Assembly (NCBI GenBank): GCA_050741915.1
Contig: JBOGEX010000058.1
Coordinates: 1 to 64,000 of the forward strand
Direction of reading: 5' to 3'
Length of the DNA: 64,000 nucleotides
Source of the DNA: JACCTH01 sp050741915
GTDB taxonomy: Bacteria; Actinomycetota; Acidimicrobiia; Spongiisociales; ZC4RG35
The stretch's first letter is position 1; each line of letters begins with the position of its first letter. A program made the translations under genes and the position numbers. Positions 8,007 to 15,080 of this stretch are shown here, one piece after another. Below the pieces are notes generated by a model, which saw only the letters and a program-made list of their open reading frames with translations, searched no databases and was not told where the DNA came from.

Positions 8007-8834
8007 ATGGTCATGAATGATTTGTCCGTTGGCCTGACTGTCTCGGGCGAGGAGTTATCTCCGCCACACCTGGTGGAGGTGGTAGGCGTCACGTGTCCGA
8101 TCATCAGGATTCATCCCGCCGTCGCCCAGAGCGTTGCCACGACCGGGGTGCTTTTGGAGGGGTGTTTCGCGTTTGGAGTGGGCACGGGAGGGGCCTTGAA
8201 CGAGTATGTCGTAGGCGAGGCGTGGCCGCCGTATGAAGTCCGAGCCGAGATGCTCGAGGAAGCGATCTCCGTAATTAGGCGGCTCTGGGCCGAGGAGTCG
8301 GTGACCCACTTCGGTCCCTATTACTCAGTAGTCGATGCCCGGATTTTCGACCAACCGGACGAACCGGTGCCGATCAAAGTGTCGTCATTCGGCCCAGAGT
8401 CGGCCGAGCTCGCGGCCTCGATCGGTGACGGCCGCTGGATCACTAGAGCAGCCGAGGAAACCATCTACGTGTTTCGGGAAGCAGGGGGAAAGGGACCGGT
8501 CTATTCGCAGGTAACGTTGTGCTGGGCTGAGTCCCAGGCGGAAGCGGTCGAGACCGCCCAGCGTTTGTGGGCGTTTAGCGAGTTTCCTGGAACGCTCAAT
8601 CAAGACCTGCCGACGATGCTTCATTACGAACAGACAGTGTTGGTTTCTCCGGAGATGGTTGCCAAGTCGACCCCTTGCGGGCCCGACACGGGACCAATCC
8701 TGGAGTCGGCGCGGGAAGCGGTGGAGGCCGGAGTTCATCTTTATTTCCACCAGATCGGCCCCGATCAAGAGGGGTTCGTCGAGTTCTGGAAGGCAGACCT
8801 GGCTGACGAGTTGCGGGCGATGCAGTCTGCGTGA
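8007..8834 (+). CDS. F420-dependent LLM-class oxidoreductase with an internal N-terminal deletion
   Basis: 275 residues of the F420-dependent luciferase-like family (F420-dependent glucose-6-phosphate dehydrogenase group). Recognisable parts are VTCPIIRIHPAVAQSVATTG, FGVGTGGALNEYVVGEAWPP, REAGGKGPVYSQVTLCWAES, and the tail YFHQIGPDQEGFVEFW. In normal members roughly 45-50 residues separate the opening LGxxxSxEExxPxxLVE from the VTCP strand. That segment carries the DHFxPW loop that helps form the F420 pocket. Here LVEV runs straight into VGVTCP, so the loop is missing although the frame stays open. The protein may be inactive or neofunctionalised. ATG 8007 and ATG 8013 are both possible starts. 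Confidence 0.75.
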   Translation: MVMNDLSVGLTVSGEELSPPHLVEVVGVTCPIIRIHPAVAQSVATTGVLLEGCFAFGVGTGGALNEYVVGEAWPPYEVRAEMLEEAISVIRRLWAEESVTHFGPYYSVVDARIFDQPDEPVPIKVSSFGPESAELAASIGDGRWITRAAEETIYVFREAGGKGPVYSQVTLCWAESQAEAVETAQRLWAFSEFPGTLNQDLPTMLHYEQTVLVSPEMVAKSTPCGPDTGPILESAREAVEAGVHLYFHQIGPDQEGFVEFWKADLADELRAMQSA

Positions 8835-9853
8835 TCTCTGTCAGCGCCATCCGGCATCTCGTCTCCTTTGATCATTTTATTGGATTGAGTGGGCGGCATG
8901 GCCTGTTTGAGCACGCCCAACGCTCGCTGCCGAGACTTGACCACGGCTACAGCCTCGACGACAACGGCCGAGCCCTGGTCGTCGTGGCGCGGGCGACTGC
9001 TAGCGGCATCGGATTTCCGTCCACTCCTCGTGAGCGCTGTCTCGACTTCGTTTTGGAAGCGCAGAAGGGAGGATGGAAGGATCGTCAATCTACGGCAGGT
9101 GTGTGGAATCGCACCGCCAGCGACGATTCGATCGGTCGGGCAATTTGGGGCTTGGGTTCGGCGGCGGTTTGGTGGCCCGGCGAACGAGGTCGGGAAAGGG
9201 CTGAGGAGGGACTGACCCGGTCGCTCGACTTCGACAGCAAATGGTGGCGATCTTGCGGATACGCGCTCTTGGGATTCACTGCCTTCAACGCGGTTCGCCC
9301 AAATCCGAGCATCGTCGGAGCGATTGCCCGCCTGTCTCGGGAGCTTCCACGATTACGCCGTGAGAGCGATAGCTGGTTGTGGCCGGAGGAGCGGCTCCGC
9401 TACGACAATGCCCGACTTCCGGAGGCTCTCATCAGCAGCGGCCAGGCACTGGACGACCCGAAGATGGTTGACGAAGGCCTGCGCCTTCTCGAGTGGCTGG
9501 TCGAGACCGAGATCGGCGAACACGGTTTCAGCTTCACTCCTGTGACCGGCCGCTCGATCGGCCACCCCAAGCCCTCCTTCGACCAGCAGCCACTCGAGGC
9601 CTGGGCGATGGCCGATGCCTGCGCGAGGGCGGCCGAGGTCACAGGCGATGTCGGCTGGCTGGTGCCGGCGGGCGTGGCCGTCTCCTGGTTCCTCGGCGAG
9701 AACGATCAACGGATCCCGGTGTACGACTTCGAGTCAGGAGCGTGTTGTGACGGATTGACCGCCGAAGGTGTGAATCTCAACCAGGGCGCCGAATCAACGT
9801 TGTCTGCGCTGGGAGCGCTGCTGGCATTGCGGCGTCCAGCATCCGCCCCGTGA
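8831..9853 (+). CDS. Six-hairpin (alpha/alpha barrel) glycosidase-like protein
   Basis: A 340-residue protein with repeated helical hairpins rich in Trp, Gly and Asp. Examples are LPRLDHGYSLDDNGRALVVV, SDDSIGRAIWGLG, WLWPEERLRYDNARLPEALI, SFDQQPLEAWAMADACARA and GVNLNQGAESTLSALGALLA. This is the six-hairpin glycosidase layout, found in proteins often encoded beside GT4 enzymes and GH130 in bacteria. No confirmed catalytic pair can be read. The GTG start overlaps the preceding stop (GTGA), so it is coupled to the F420 gene. With the GH130 and GT4 genes it probably belongs to one glycan-handling locus. Substrate unknown. Confidence 0.7.
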   Translation: MISVSAIRHLVSFDHFIGLSGRHGLFEHAQRSLPRLDHGYSLDDNGRALVVVARATASGIGFPSTPRERCLDFVLEAQKGGWKDRQSTAGVWNRTASDDSIGRAIWGLGSAAVWWPGERGRERAEEGLTRSLDFDSKWWRSCGYALLGFTAFNAVRPNPSIVGAIARLSRELPRLRRESDSWLWPEERLRYDNARLPEALISSGQALDDPKMVDEGLRLLEWLVETEIGEHGFSFTPVTGRSIGHPKPSFDQQPLEAWAMADACARAAEVTGDVGWLVPAGVAVSWFLGENDQRIPVYDFESGACCDGLTAEGVNLNQGAESTLSALGALLALRRPASAP

Positions 9854-9856
9854 CCC

Positions 9857-10469
9857 ATGGGAGACTCGGTCAGCAAGAGAAGCCAGGCTCTTTCCGATCT
9901 CGCAGATGTCGCCAAGTCCTGGACCAATTGCCACCTCTATGAAGACGCCACCCAGACCGTGTTTGGGTCGGGACCGATCTCTGCCGACCTGGTCCTCGTG
10001 GGTGAGCAGCCAGGGGACAAGGAGGACCAGCAGGGAGAGCCGTTCGTGGGTCCTGCCGGCAAGCTCTTGCGCTCGGCTTTGGAAGACGCCGGGATCGACC
10101 CCGACGCGTATACCTGACCAACGTGGTGAAGCACTTCAAATGGAGGCCGGCTCCGGCGGGCGACGCCTTCACCAGAAGCCGAACCGGTACGAGATCGAAG
10201 CCTGCCGACCATGGCTCGAAGGCGAGCTTCACCTGCTGCGGCCTCGTCTGATTGTCGGCCTGGGTGCGACCACTTGTCAGGCCATGCTCGGCTCGAGAAT
10301 CCGGGTCTTGACCGACCGGGGCAAGATTTTCGGGTTGGGGGGACCGCAAGGTTCTAGTGACGGTCCACCCCTCGTCGATTTTGAGAGCAAGGGACGAGGC
10401 TTCTCCCATGAGAATCGGGAGGCTTTCGTCGCCGATCTCCGCCAGGCCGCTCGCCTCGTCAGCGCCTGA
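9857..10469 (+). pseudogene. Family 4 uracil-DNA glycosylase, multiply frameshifted
   Basis: All family-4 UDG landmarks are present but split over three reading frames. Frame one holds the Fe-S ligand region (WTNCHLYEDATQTVFGSG) and motif A (VLVGEQPGDKEDQQGEPFVG). Next comes TNVVKHFKWRPAPA in a second frame, where a TATA in place of TA near 10110 explains the shift. Then RRLHQKPNRYEIEAC and IVGLGATTCQAMLG follow in a third. Motif B, VTVHPSSILRARDEA (10357-10402), is out of frame with both flanks, and the tail SHENREAFVADLRQA returns to the third frame. At least four indels make this a genuine pseudogene. The ancestral enzyme removed uracil from DNA. Confidence 0.88.
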
Positions 10470-10478
10470 CCGCGGGCC

Positions 10479-10562
10479 GGTTCTGTGAAGGTCCTCGCGG
10501 CTCGGGGCCGCGCAAACCTTCACAGCTAGGGGGGCAACCGGGTTCTGTGAAGGTCCTCGCGG
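10479..10562. repeat. 22-bp direct repeat with an overlapping hairpin
   Basis: Two copies of a 22-bp sequence beginning GGTTCTGTGAAGGTCCTCGC lie at 10479-10500 and 10541-10562. Between them CTGTGAAGGT (10483-10492) pairs with ACCTTCACAG, closing a hairpin that also contains a GCGGC/GCCGC inner stem. There is no T-run, so it is not a canonical terminator. It sits right after the UDG pseudogene. Confidence 0.75.
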
Positions 10563-10589
10563 GCGCTCCTTCGGTGATAGAAACCACGG

Positions 10590-10958
10590 ATGCGTGCAAC
10601 TCTCCAACCAGGCCTAGTGACAAGCAGGACACTCATCGTCTACAAAGAACACAGCCCGCGACATCTCCTGCCGACCATCGTTCTTTCTACGCCGTTCATG
10701 ATCGAAACCATCGAGTACCTCTGCACTGAGGTGGTCGCCGACCATCTCGAGTCAGAGGAAACGACGGTCGGCGCCCATGTCGACATCTATCACCGGGCGG
10801 CTGCCCGCGAAGGCGAGGAAGTCACATTCACCTGCGAACTGGGGATGGTGGACCGAAGAAGGTTGCTTTTCGATGTAGCGGTGAGATGTGGTGAGCGAGT
10901 CATCGGGGAGGGAATCCATGAACGATTCGTCATCGATCGTCAGCGCTTTGCGAGTTAA
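10590..10958 (+). CDS. Hotdog-fold thioesterase, FlK-like
   Basis: A 122-residue hotdog protein resembling fluoroacetyl-CoA thioesterase FlK and its relatives. The pattern is LSTPFMIETIEYLCTE on the central helix, ETTVGAHVDIYHRAAAREGE with the conserved VGxxVxxxH, then the strands VTFTCELGMVDRRRLLFDVA and the terminal GIHERFVIDRQRF. The family hydrolyses small acyl-CoA esters in the cytosol, but most members have no known substrate. It starts with ATG at 10590 without a clear Shine-Dalgarno. It follows a 22-bp repeat hairpin and probably has its own promoter. Confidence 0.8.
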   Translation: MRATLQPGLVTSRTLIVYKEHSPRHLLPTIVLSTPFMIETIEYLCTEVVADHLESEETTVGAHVDIYHRAAAREGEEVTFTCELGMVDRRRLLFDVAVRCGERVIGEGIHERFVIDRQRFAS

Positions 10959-11123
10959 GGCCCCAGCGCAAGAAACCCATCTCGGGTAAGCTCCCGGCCA
11001 GGCGCGGAGGGCGCCTCTGGGTCCGCAGGAAGGACTGAGTCCACCTCGACTGGTTCTGATCATGACTAGCACGGCGATCTCCTAGGCGTGGCTCGCGGAC
11101 CGCCGGCCGAACAAGGAGTCGTC

Positions 11124-12170
11124 ATGGCGGTACTTCCCTCCGATCCGGATATCGATCAATTGCGCCGGCAGGCGAAGGAGTTACTCCGCTCGGGCCAACG
11201 CGGTGAGGTCTCAGCCCTGACGAGGATCGGGGCAGTGGGCGAGAGGCTCGATCTGTCGACAGCTCAGCTGGCTTTGGCTCGCGAGTACGGATTCGCCAGC
11301 TGGCCCAAACTCAAGCTCGAGGTCAAACGTCGCAGAATTCTCGATGAGCGCGACCTCGGAGAGCTTTCGAAGCTGATCTCCCAGCATCCGGATTTAGCAA
11401 CCTCTTCGATGGAAAACTGGTGCGATCACCCGCGGGGAGCGTCGCCACTTGGCTACATCGCCATGCTGCGTTTCGACACCGGTAAGAATCGCTGGCGCGA
11501 TCTCTCCGACACGGCGGAAGTCGCCCGAACGTTGATTGCCGCGGGGGCAAGTGTCGACGGCGACCATGGAGACACCGAGACGCCTTTGATGACAGCTGCC
11601 AGCTATGGCGATGCCGCGGTGGCGAGGGTATTGGTGGAAGCGGGTGCCGATCTCAACGCCCGGGCGAGTGAGGACGCCGGGGGAGTGCCGGGCGGCACCG
11701 CCCTTCTGCATGCCGCCGTATTCGGCATGACTGACGTGGTCGACGTCCTGGTCGCGGCCGGCGCCATGATCCACGGAATCGAAGAGGCCGCCGCCGCGGG
11801 TGAAATATCGGGATGGCTCCAGCCTGACACACCCACCGATGCGCGGATCAGAGCCCTGGTCATGGCCGCTGACCATCAAAGGCTCGACGTGATCGATCAA
11901 CTCATTGCGGCTGGAACACCCGTCGATGGCGTCGACCCCGTATTTGGCGGCCATCCTCTTCGGCAGGCGGCTGGCAACGGCCGACCGGCCAGTGTTAGAC
12001 GGCTGCTGGGCCGCGGTGCCGACCCCAACCTGATAGACCCCGATCACGGCTTGACGCCCCTGGGCTGGTGCCTTCGGAATCGATCGGGCCACGCCGAGAC
12101 CTCGGGCTTCCACGAGGTGGAATCGATCCTGCGGCCCCTGACTCGAGACGGGGACGTCGACGAAACCTAA
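11124..12170 (+). CDS. Ankyrin-repeat protein
   Basis: A 348-residue cytosolic protein. The first 70 residues (LRRQAKELLRSG, then AQLALAREYGFASWPKLKLE) match the short helical domain that precedes ankyrin repeats in many bacterial proteins. At least five ankyrin repeats follow, seen as TPLMTAASYGDAAVARVLVE, GTALLHAAVFGMTDVVDVLV, ALVMAADHQRLDVIDQLIAA, PLRQAAGNGRPASVRRLLGR and LTPLGWCL. The start is ATG 11124, with AAGGAG upstream. Ankyrin domains bind proteins; no partner is evident. The stop codon lies inside a short inverted repeat (12163-12225). Flanking genes on both sides are unrelated. Confidence 0.88.
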   Translation: MAVLPSDPDIDQLRRQAKELLRSGQRGEVSALTRIGAVGERLDLSTAQLALAREYGFASWPKLKLEVKRRRILDERDLGELSKLISQHPDLATSSMENWCDHPRGASPLGYIAMLRFDTGKNRWRDLSDTAEVARTLIAAGASVDGDHGDTETPLMTAASYGDAAVARVLVEAGADLNARASEDAGGVPGGTALLHAAVFGMTDVVDVLVAAGAMIHGIEEAAAAGEISGWLQPDTPTDARIRALVMAADHQRLDVIDQLIAAGTPVDGVDPVFGGHPLRQAAGNGRPASVRRLLGRGADPNLIDPDHGLTPLGWCLRNRSGHAETSGFHEVESILRPLTRDGDVDET

Positions 12171-12225
12171 TGTTATTTTCGGCGGAATCCGCACTGTGGA
12201 ATCCGCACCAAATTGCATTAGGTTT
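12163..12225. repeat. Short palindromic repeat, family C copy 1
   Basis: Perfect 10-bp terminal inverted repeat AAACCTAATG (12163-12172) / CATTAGGTTT (12216-12225) around a core GGCGGAATCCGCA. A related copy lies at 38869-38915. It begins inside the last codons of the ankyrin gene, and may act as a terminator for that gene and for the converging histidine kinase. Confidence 0.75.
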
Positions 12226-12264
12226 GCGGAGGCCAAGCGGGTGCTAAACCAGCGCCGTTGACTC

Positions 12265-13941
12265 TCAAGCACGGGAGCCGACGAGTTCAACCGCGGGGCT
12301 CTCGGCGATGGGAATGGTGAACTCAAAACAGGCCCCTCCGAGCAGCTCAGACGACCGATAACGAATGATTCCGCCATGGGCGATGACAAGATCCTTGGCT
12401 ACCGAAAGCCCGATCCCTGAGCCGGGAACGGTGGCATTGTGGCGGTAAGCGCCACGCTCGAATCGCTGCCAGATATCTGTTTGGTGCTTGGTCGGGACAC
12501 CGTCGCCGTCGTCGTGGACTGCAAAGAGAACCGCGGTTTCCTGCCGATGGACCACCACCTTGATTTGCGAGCGCCCGTAACGGATCGCGTTTGTCAAAAG
12601 GTTTACCAGCACTTGGCGGACCCGGTCAGGATCGGCCGACACGGAGACCTCGGGATCGGCCTCGATCGAAACCGCGCGGTTGGGAGAGGCGGCGGCGACT
12701 GCTTCCCGGACCAGCTCAGCAGCCTCGTACCGCACCCGGTGGAGATGAACGTTCTGTAGCCGATCACGGGCAACGTCGATGAGGTCGGTGACGATGTGCC
12801 CAAGCTGGCCGGCCGAGACGTTGATCGTCTCGAGCATTTCTCGTCGTTCGGCGGAATCCAAAGTCTCACCAGCGTCCATGAGCAGCTGGGTGTAGCCCTG
12901 GATGCCGGTCAGCGGCGTTCGCAGTTCGTGGGACACCGAAGCAACGAGATCATCGCGCTGCTTCTCCAGGAGTTCCTTCCTTTCGCGGATCGCCACGGCC
13001 TGGCGGCCCACAATGATGGCGGCGACGGCGGTCGTGGCGATATTCAGGATCAAACTGTTGTCCGAGCTCATGATGAGTCGAATGAGAAAGAGGCCTGCTA
13101 CGGCTGTATAGGGGGCCACTAGTTGCCATCCCTCGACCGGGCGATAGGCATGATCGGATGCCATTGAAGGTCTGGTGACCATGAATGCGGCTAGAGCGAA
13201 TGCCGCATACGAGAAGAGCCAGATGCCATCAAGCCAGGTCCACTCGACGAAGGTCCCCGCAGCCACTTGGAGGGAGAAGATGACATCGGCGACCATCGTC
13301 AGCGCGACGGCCGCCGCGACGAGAAGGACCTTCAAGTCGAGACGCACTTCGGAACGACGCATCGCCAGGACCATGAGAGCGGTGGCCAGGACCACGTCAC
13401 CGAAGGGGTAAACGAGGTTGAGGATCGTTTCGATGGGATCGGCGCCCGCGGTCACAACCTGGTTGAGATAGGCCACCCACATCACCGCCGCCAGCGACAG
13501 GGTGCCGGCCGTGGCGTCGAGCGCGAGGCGGATCCGTTCGAATCGCCCCGGCCGCAGGTACGGAAGGAAGACGACGCCGGCAAAGATGAGCGGGTACCCG
13601 GCGACGTAAAAAAAGTCGGCCACGCCCGGGTAGGGAATCTCGTCGGTGATCGCTCCTTGGATGACCCAGACAATTTCGCCGATCCCCCAACAGGCGACAC
13701 CACCACCGATCAGCGTCCAAGCCATTCGAGCCCGACCGTTGTTGGCCAGGCCAGCCCCGGTGAGGGCGGCGCCAGCAGCAGCCGAGGCGGCGGCGTAGAT
13801 GACACCGGCGTTCCCGGAGTCCGGAGGCGGGCCAGCAAAGACCAGGAACAGACCGTAAACGACGCCCACGAGAGCCGCCGCGAGTGAGAACGCTCGGATC
13901 GCGCTCAACCAGACAGGCTGCGAACTCGGTTCAGATGCCAC
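12265..13941 (-). CDS. Membrane-bound sensor histidine kinase (orphan)
   Basis: A 558-residue kinase. Residues 1-310 hold about eight to nine hydrophobic helices, for example AFSLAAALVGVVYGLFLVFA and YPLIFAGVVFLPYL, with no extracytoplasmic sensor domain. A short coiled segment (RERKELLEKQRDDLV) leads to the HisKA H-box SVSHELRTPLTGIQGYTQLL. The HATPase domain then shows the N-box VLVNLLTNAIRYG, the G1 box DDGDGVP and the G2 box GSGIGLSVAKDLV. All catalytic residues appear intact. No response regulator is adjacent, so the partner is elsewhere. It probably senses a membrane or envelope signal; nothing more specific can be read. Confidence 0.9.
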   Translation of the reverse strand: MASEPSSQPVWLSAIRAFSLAAALVGVVYGLFLVFAGPPPDSGNAGVIYAAASAAAGAALTGAGLANNGRARMAWTLIGGGVACWGIGEIVWVIQGAITDEIPYPGVADFFYVAGYPLIFAGVVFLPYLRPGRFERIRLALDATAGTLSLAAVMWVAYLNQVVTAGADPIETILNLVYPFGDVVLATALMVLAMRRSEVRLDLKVLLVAAAVALTMVADVIFSLQVAAGTFVEWTWLDGIWLFSYAAFALAAFMVTRPSMASDHAYRPVEGWQLVAPYTAVAGLFLIRLIMSSDNSLILNIATTAVAAIIVGRQAVAIRERKELLEKQRDDLVASVSHELRTPLTGIQGYTQLLMDAGETLDSAERREMLETINVSAGQLGHIVTDLIDVARDRLQNVHLHRVRYEAAELVREAVAAASPNRAVSIEADPEVSVSADPDRVRQVLVNLLTNAIRYGRSQIKVVVHRQETAVLFAVHDDGDGVPTKHQTDIWQRFERGAYRHNATVPGSGIGLSVAKDLVIAHGGIIRYRSSELLGGACFEFTIPIAESPAVELVGSRA

Positions 13942-13988
13942 CTCGGGTATTTTTCGGCCGGCTGCGGCTCAGAGTTAATGACTCGGAA

Positions 13989-14250
13989 CTAAATACTGGG
14001 GGAGTTCAGCGGTACTTTTTGGCACTCAACTTCGTATGACTCCTGCAGCCAGCCCGCCAGGCTCGAATCCACCTCCTGGGGAGCGCTCAGTCGCAACGAG
14101 TGAGACGTTTCGGGGCGAGTAACCCTCGACCCGGGTCCACCGTGGGACAATTCCGTCGAGACTTCGCAGACGACCACAGGTATGGGTCTGGTTGCGGTTG
14201 GCGAACGTCCGTTCACAACTTGGGCAGATCCACGGCGGGTCGGTTCGAGA
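13989..14250 (-). pseudogene. Decayed zinc-ribbon DUF5655-type gene
   Basis: On the minus strand an N-terminal zinc ribbon reads PPWICPSCERTFANRNQTHT followed by CGR. It is joined almost directly to the late segment PRWTRVEGYSPRN. A frame change then leads to TSHSLRLSAPQEVDSSLAGW followed by LQESYEVECQ. This matches the start and the end of a small family of zinc-ribbon plus DUF5655 proteins (CPxCGRxFxRxNQSHSCG at the start, RVExxSPRN and an LDxxxxxWLxEAY tail). The whole central domain is missing, plus one frameshift. A family D repeat abuts its 5' end. Confidence 0.65.
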
Positions 14251-14293
14251 TCTCCCCCCTCCCCGGCTTCGCCGGTACCACCCTGCGGGGGAA
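14251..14293. repeat. GC-rich intergenic repeat, family D copy 2
   Basis: Short copy carrying CCCCCTCCCCGGCTTCGCCG followed by GTACCACCCTGCGGGGG, i.e. the reverse complement of the ACCGGCG-AGCCGGGGAGGGG module in copies 1 and 3. It lies between a pseudogene and the nitroreductase gene. Confidence 0.7.
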
Positions 14294-14365
14294 ACACGCC
14301 GGCTGCTGTACATCGATCTTGAAGCTACTCCTGGGCCTACACCGGAGCGCCTGTACCTTGGGTCC

Positions 14366-15031
14366 ATGTCGATTGCAGCTATTTCCTACCAACCCGAACG
14401 CCTTTCTCCTGACCTGATGACAGACCGCGCTCGTGATTTCTGCAGCGAGATGGACAGGCGGCGCTCGGTACGGATGTTCTCGACCGACCCGGTCCCCAGG
14501 GAGTTAGTCGAATTGGCGGTCATGACTGCGTCGACGGCTCCTTCAGGAGCCCACCGCCAGCCCTGGCGCTTCGTCATGACCTCCGATCCAGAGATCAAGC
14601 ATCGGGTTCGGTTGGCGGCCGAGGAGGAGGAACGGATCAATTACGAAGGTGGGCGAATGCCCGCTCATTGGAGGGAGGCGCTGGCACCGCTCGGCACCGA
14701 CGCTGTCAAGGATTATCTCGACACCGTGCCGTGGCTCGTAGTGCTGTTCGAAGAAAGGCATGGCTACTTCCCCGACGGATCTTTTCGCCACAACTACTAC
14801 GTGAAGGAGAGCGTCGGTATCGCCGCCGGCCTCTTCATCGCCGCCATCCACCACATGGGCCTCGCCACTCTGACGCACACTCCCAGCCCGATGGCCTTCC
14901 TCACCCGGCTGCTCGGCCGCCCCGACAACGAACGGCCCTTCTGCCTTTTCCCCATCGGTTACCCGGACCCTGACTGCCTTGTTCCAGACCTGAAGCGCAA
15001 GTCGCTGGCGGAGGTCATGGTCGAGGTCTAG
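14366..15031 (+). CDS. Nitroreductase-family flavoenzyme (iodotyrosine deiodinase-like branch)
   Basis: A 221-residue FMN-binding protein. Family motifs are the phosphate-binding RRRSVRMFSTDPVP, TASTAPSGAHRQPWRFVMTS (APSGA-xQPW), YYVKESVGIAAGLFIAAIHH and the C-terminal LATLTHTPSPMAFLTRLLGR, followed by RPDNERPFCLFPIGYP. The THTPSPM and NERPF strings are characteristic of the iodotyrosine deiodinase-like branch, which reduces halogenated or quinone-like substrates. ATG 14366 is chosen; ATG 14417 is an alternative. The frame is open upstream through the repeat and is not believed. Substrate unknown. It stands alone between a pseudogene and a lipoprotein. Confidence 0.85.
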   Translation: MSIAAISYQPERLSPDLMTDRARDFCSEMDRRRSVRMFSTDPVPRELVELAVMTASTAPSGAHRQPWRFVMTSDPEIKHRVRLAAEEEERINYEGGRMPAHWREALAPLGTDAVKDYLDTVPWLVVLFEERHGYFPDGSFRHNYYVKESVGIAAGLFIAAIHHMGLATLTHTPSPMAFLTRLLGRPDNERPFCLFPIGYPDPDCLVPDLKRKSLAEVMVEV

Positions 15032-15080
15032 AGCCGACGTCGCTTCCGGGATATCGATCACTGCTCGGTAGCCTGCGGGC

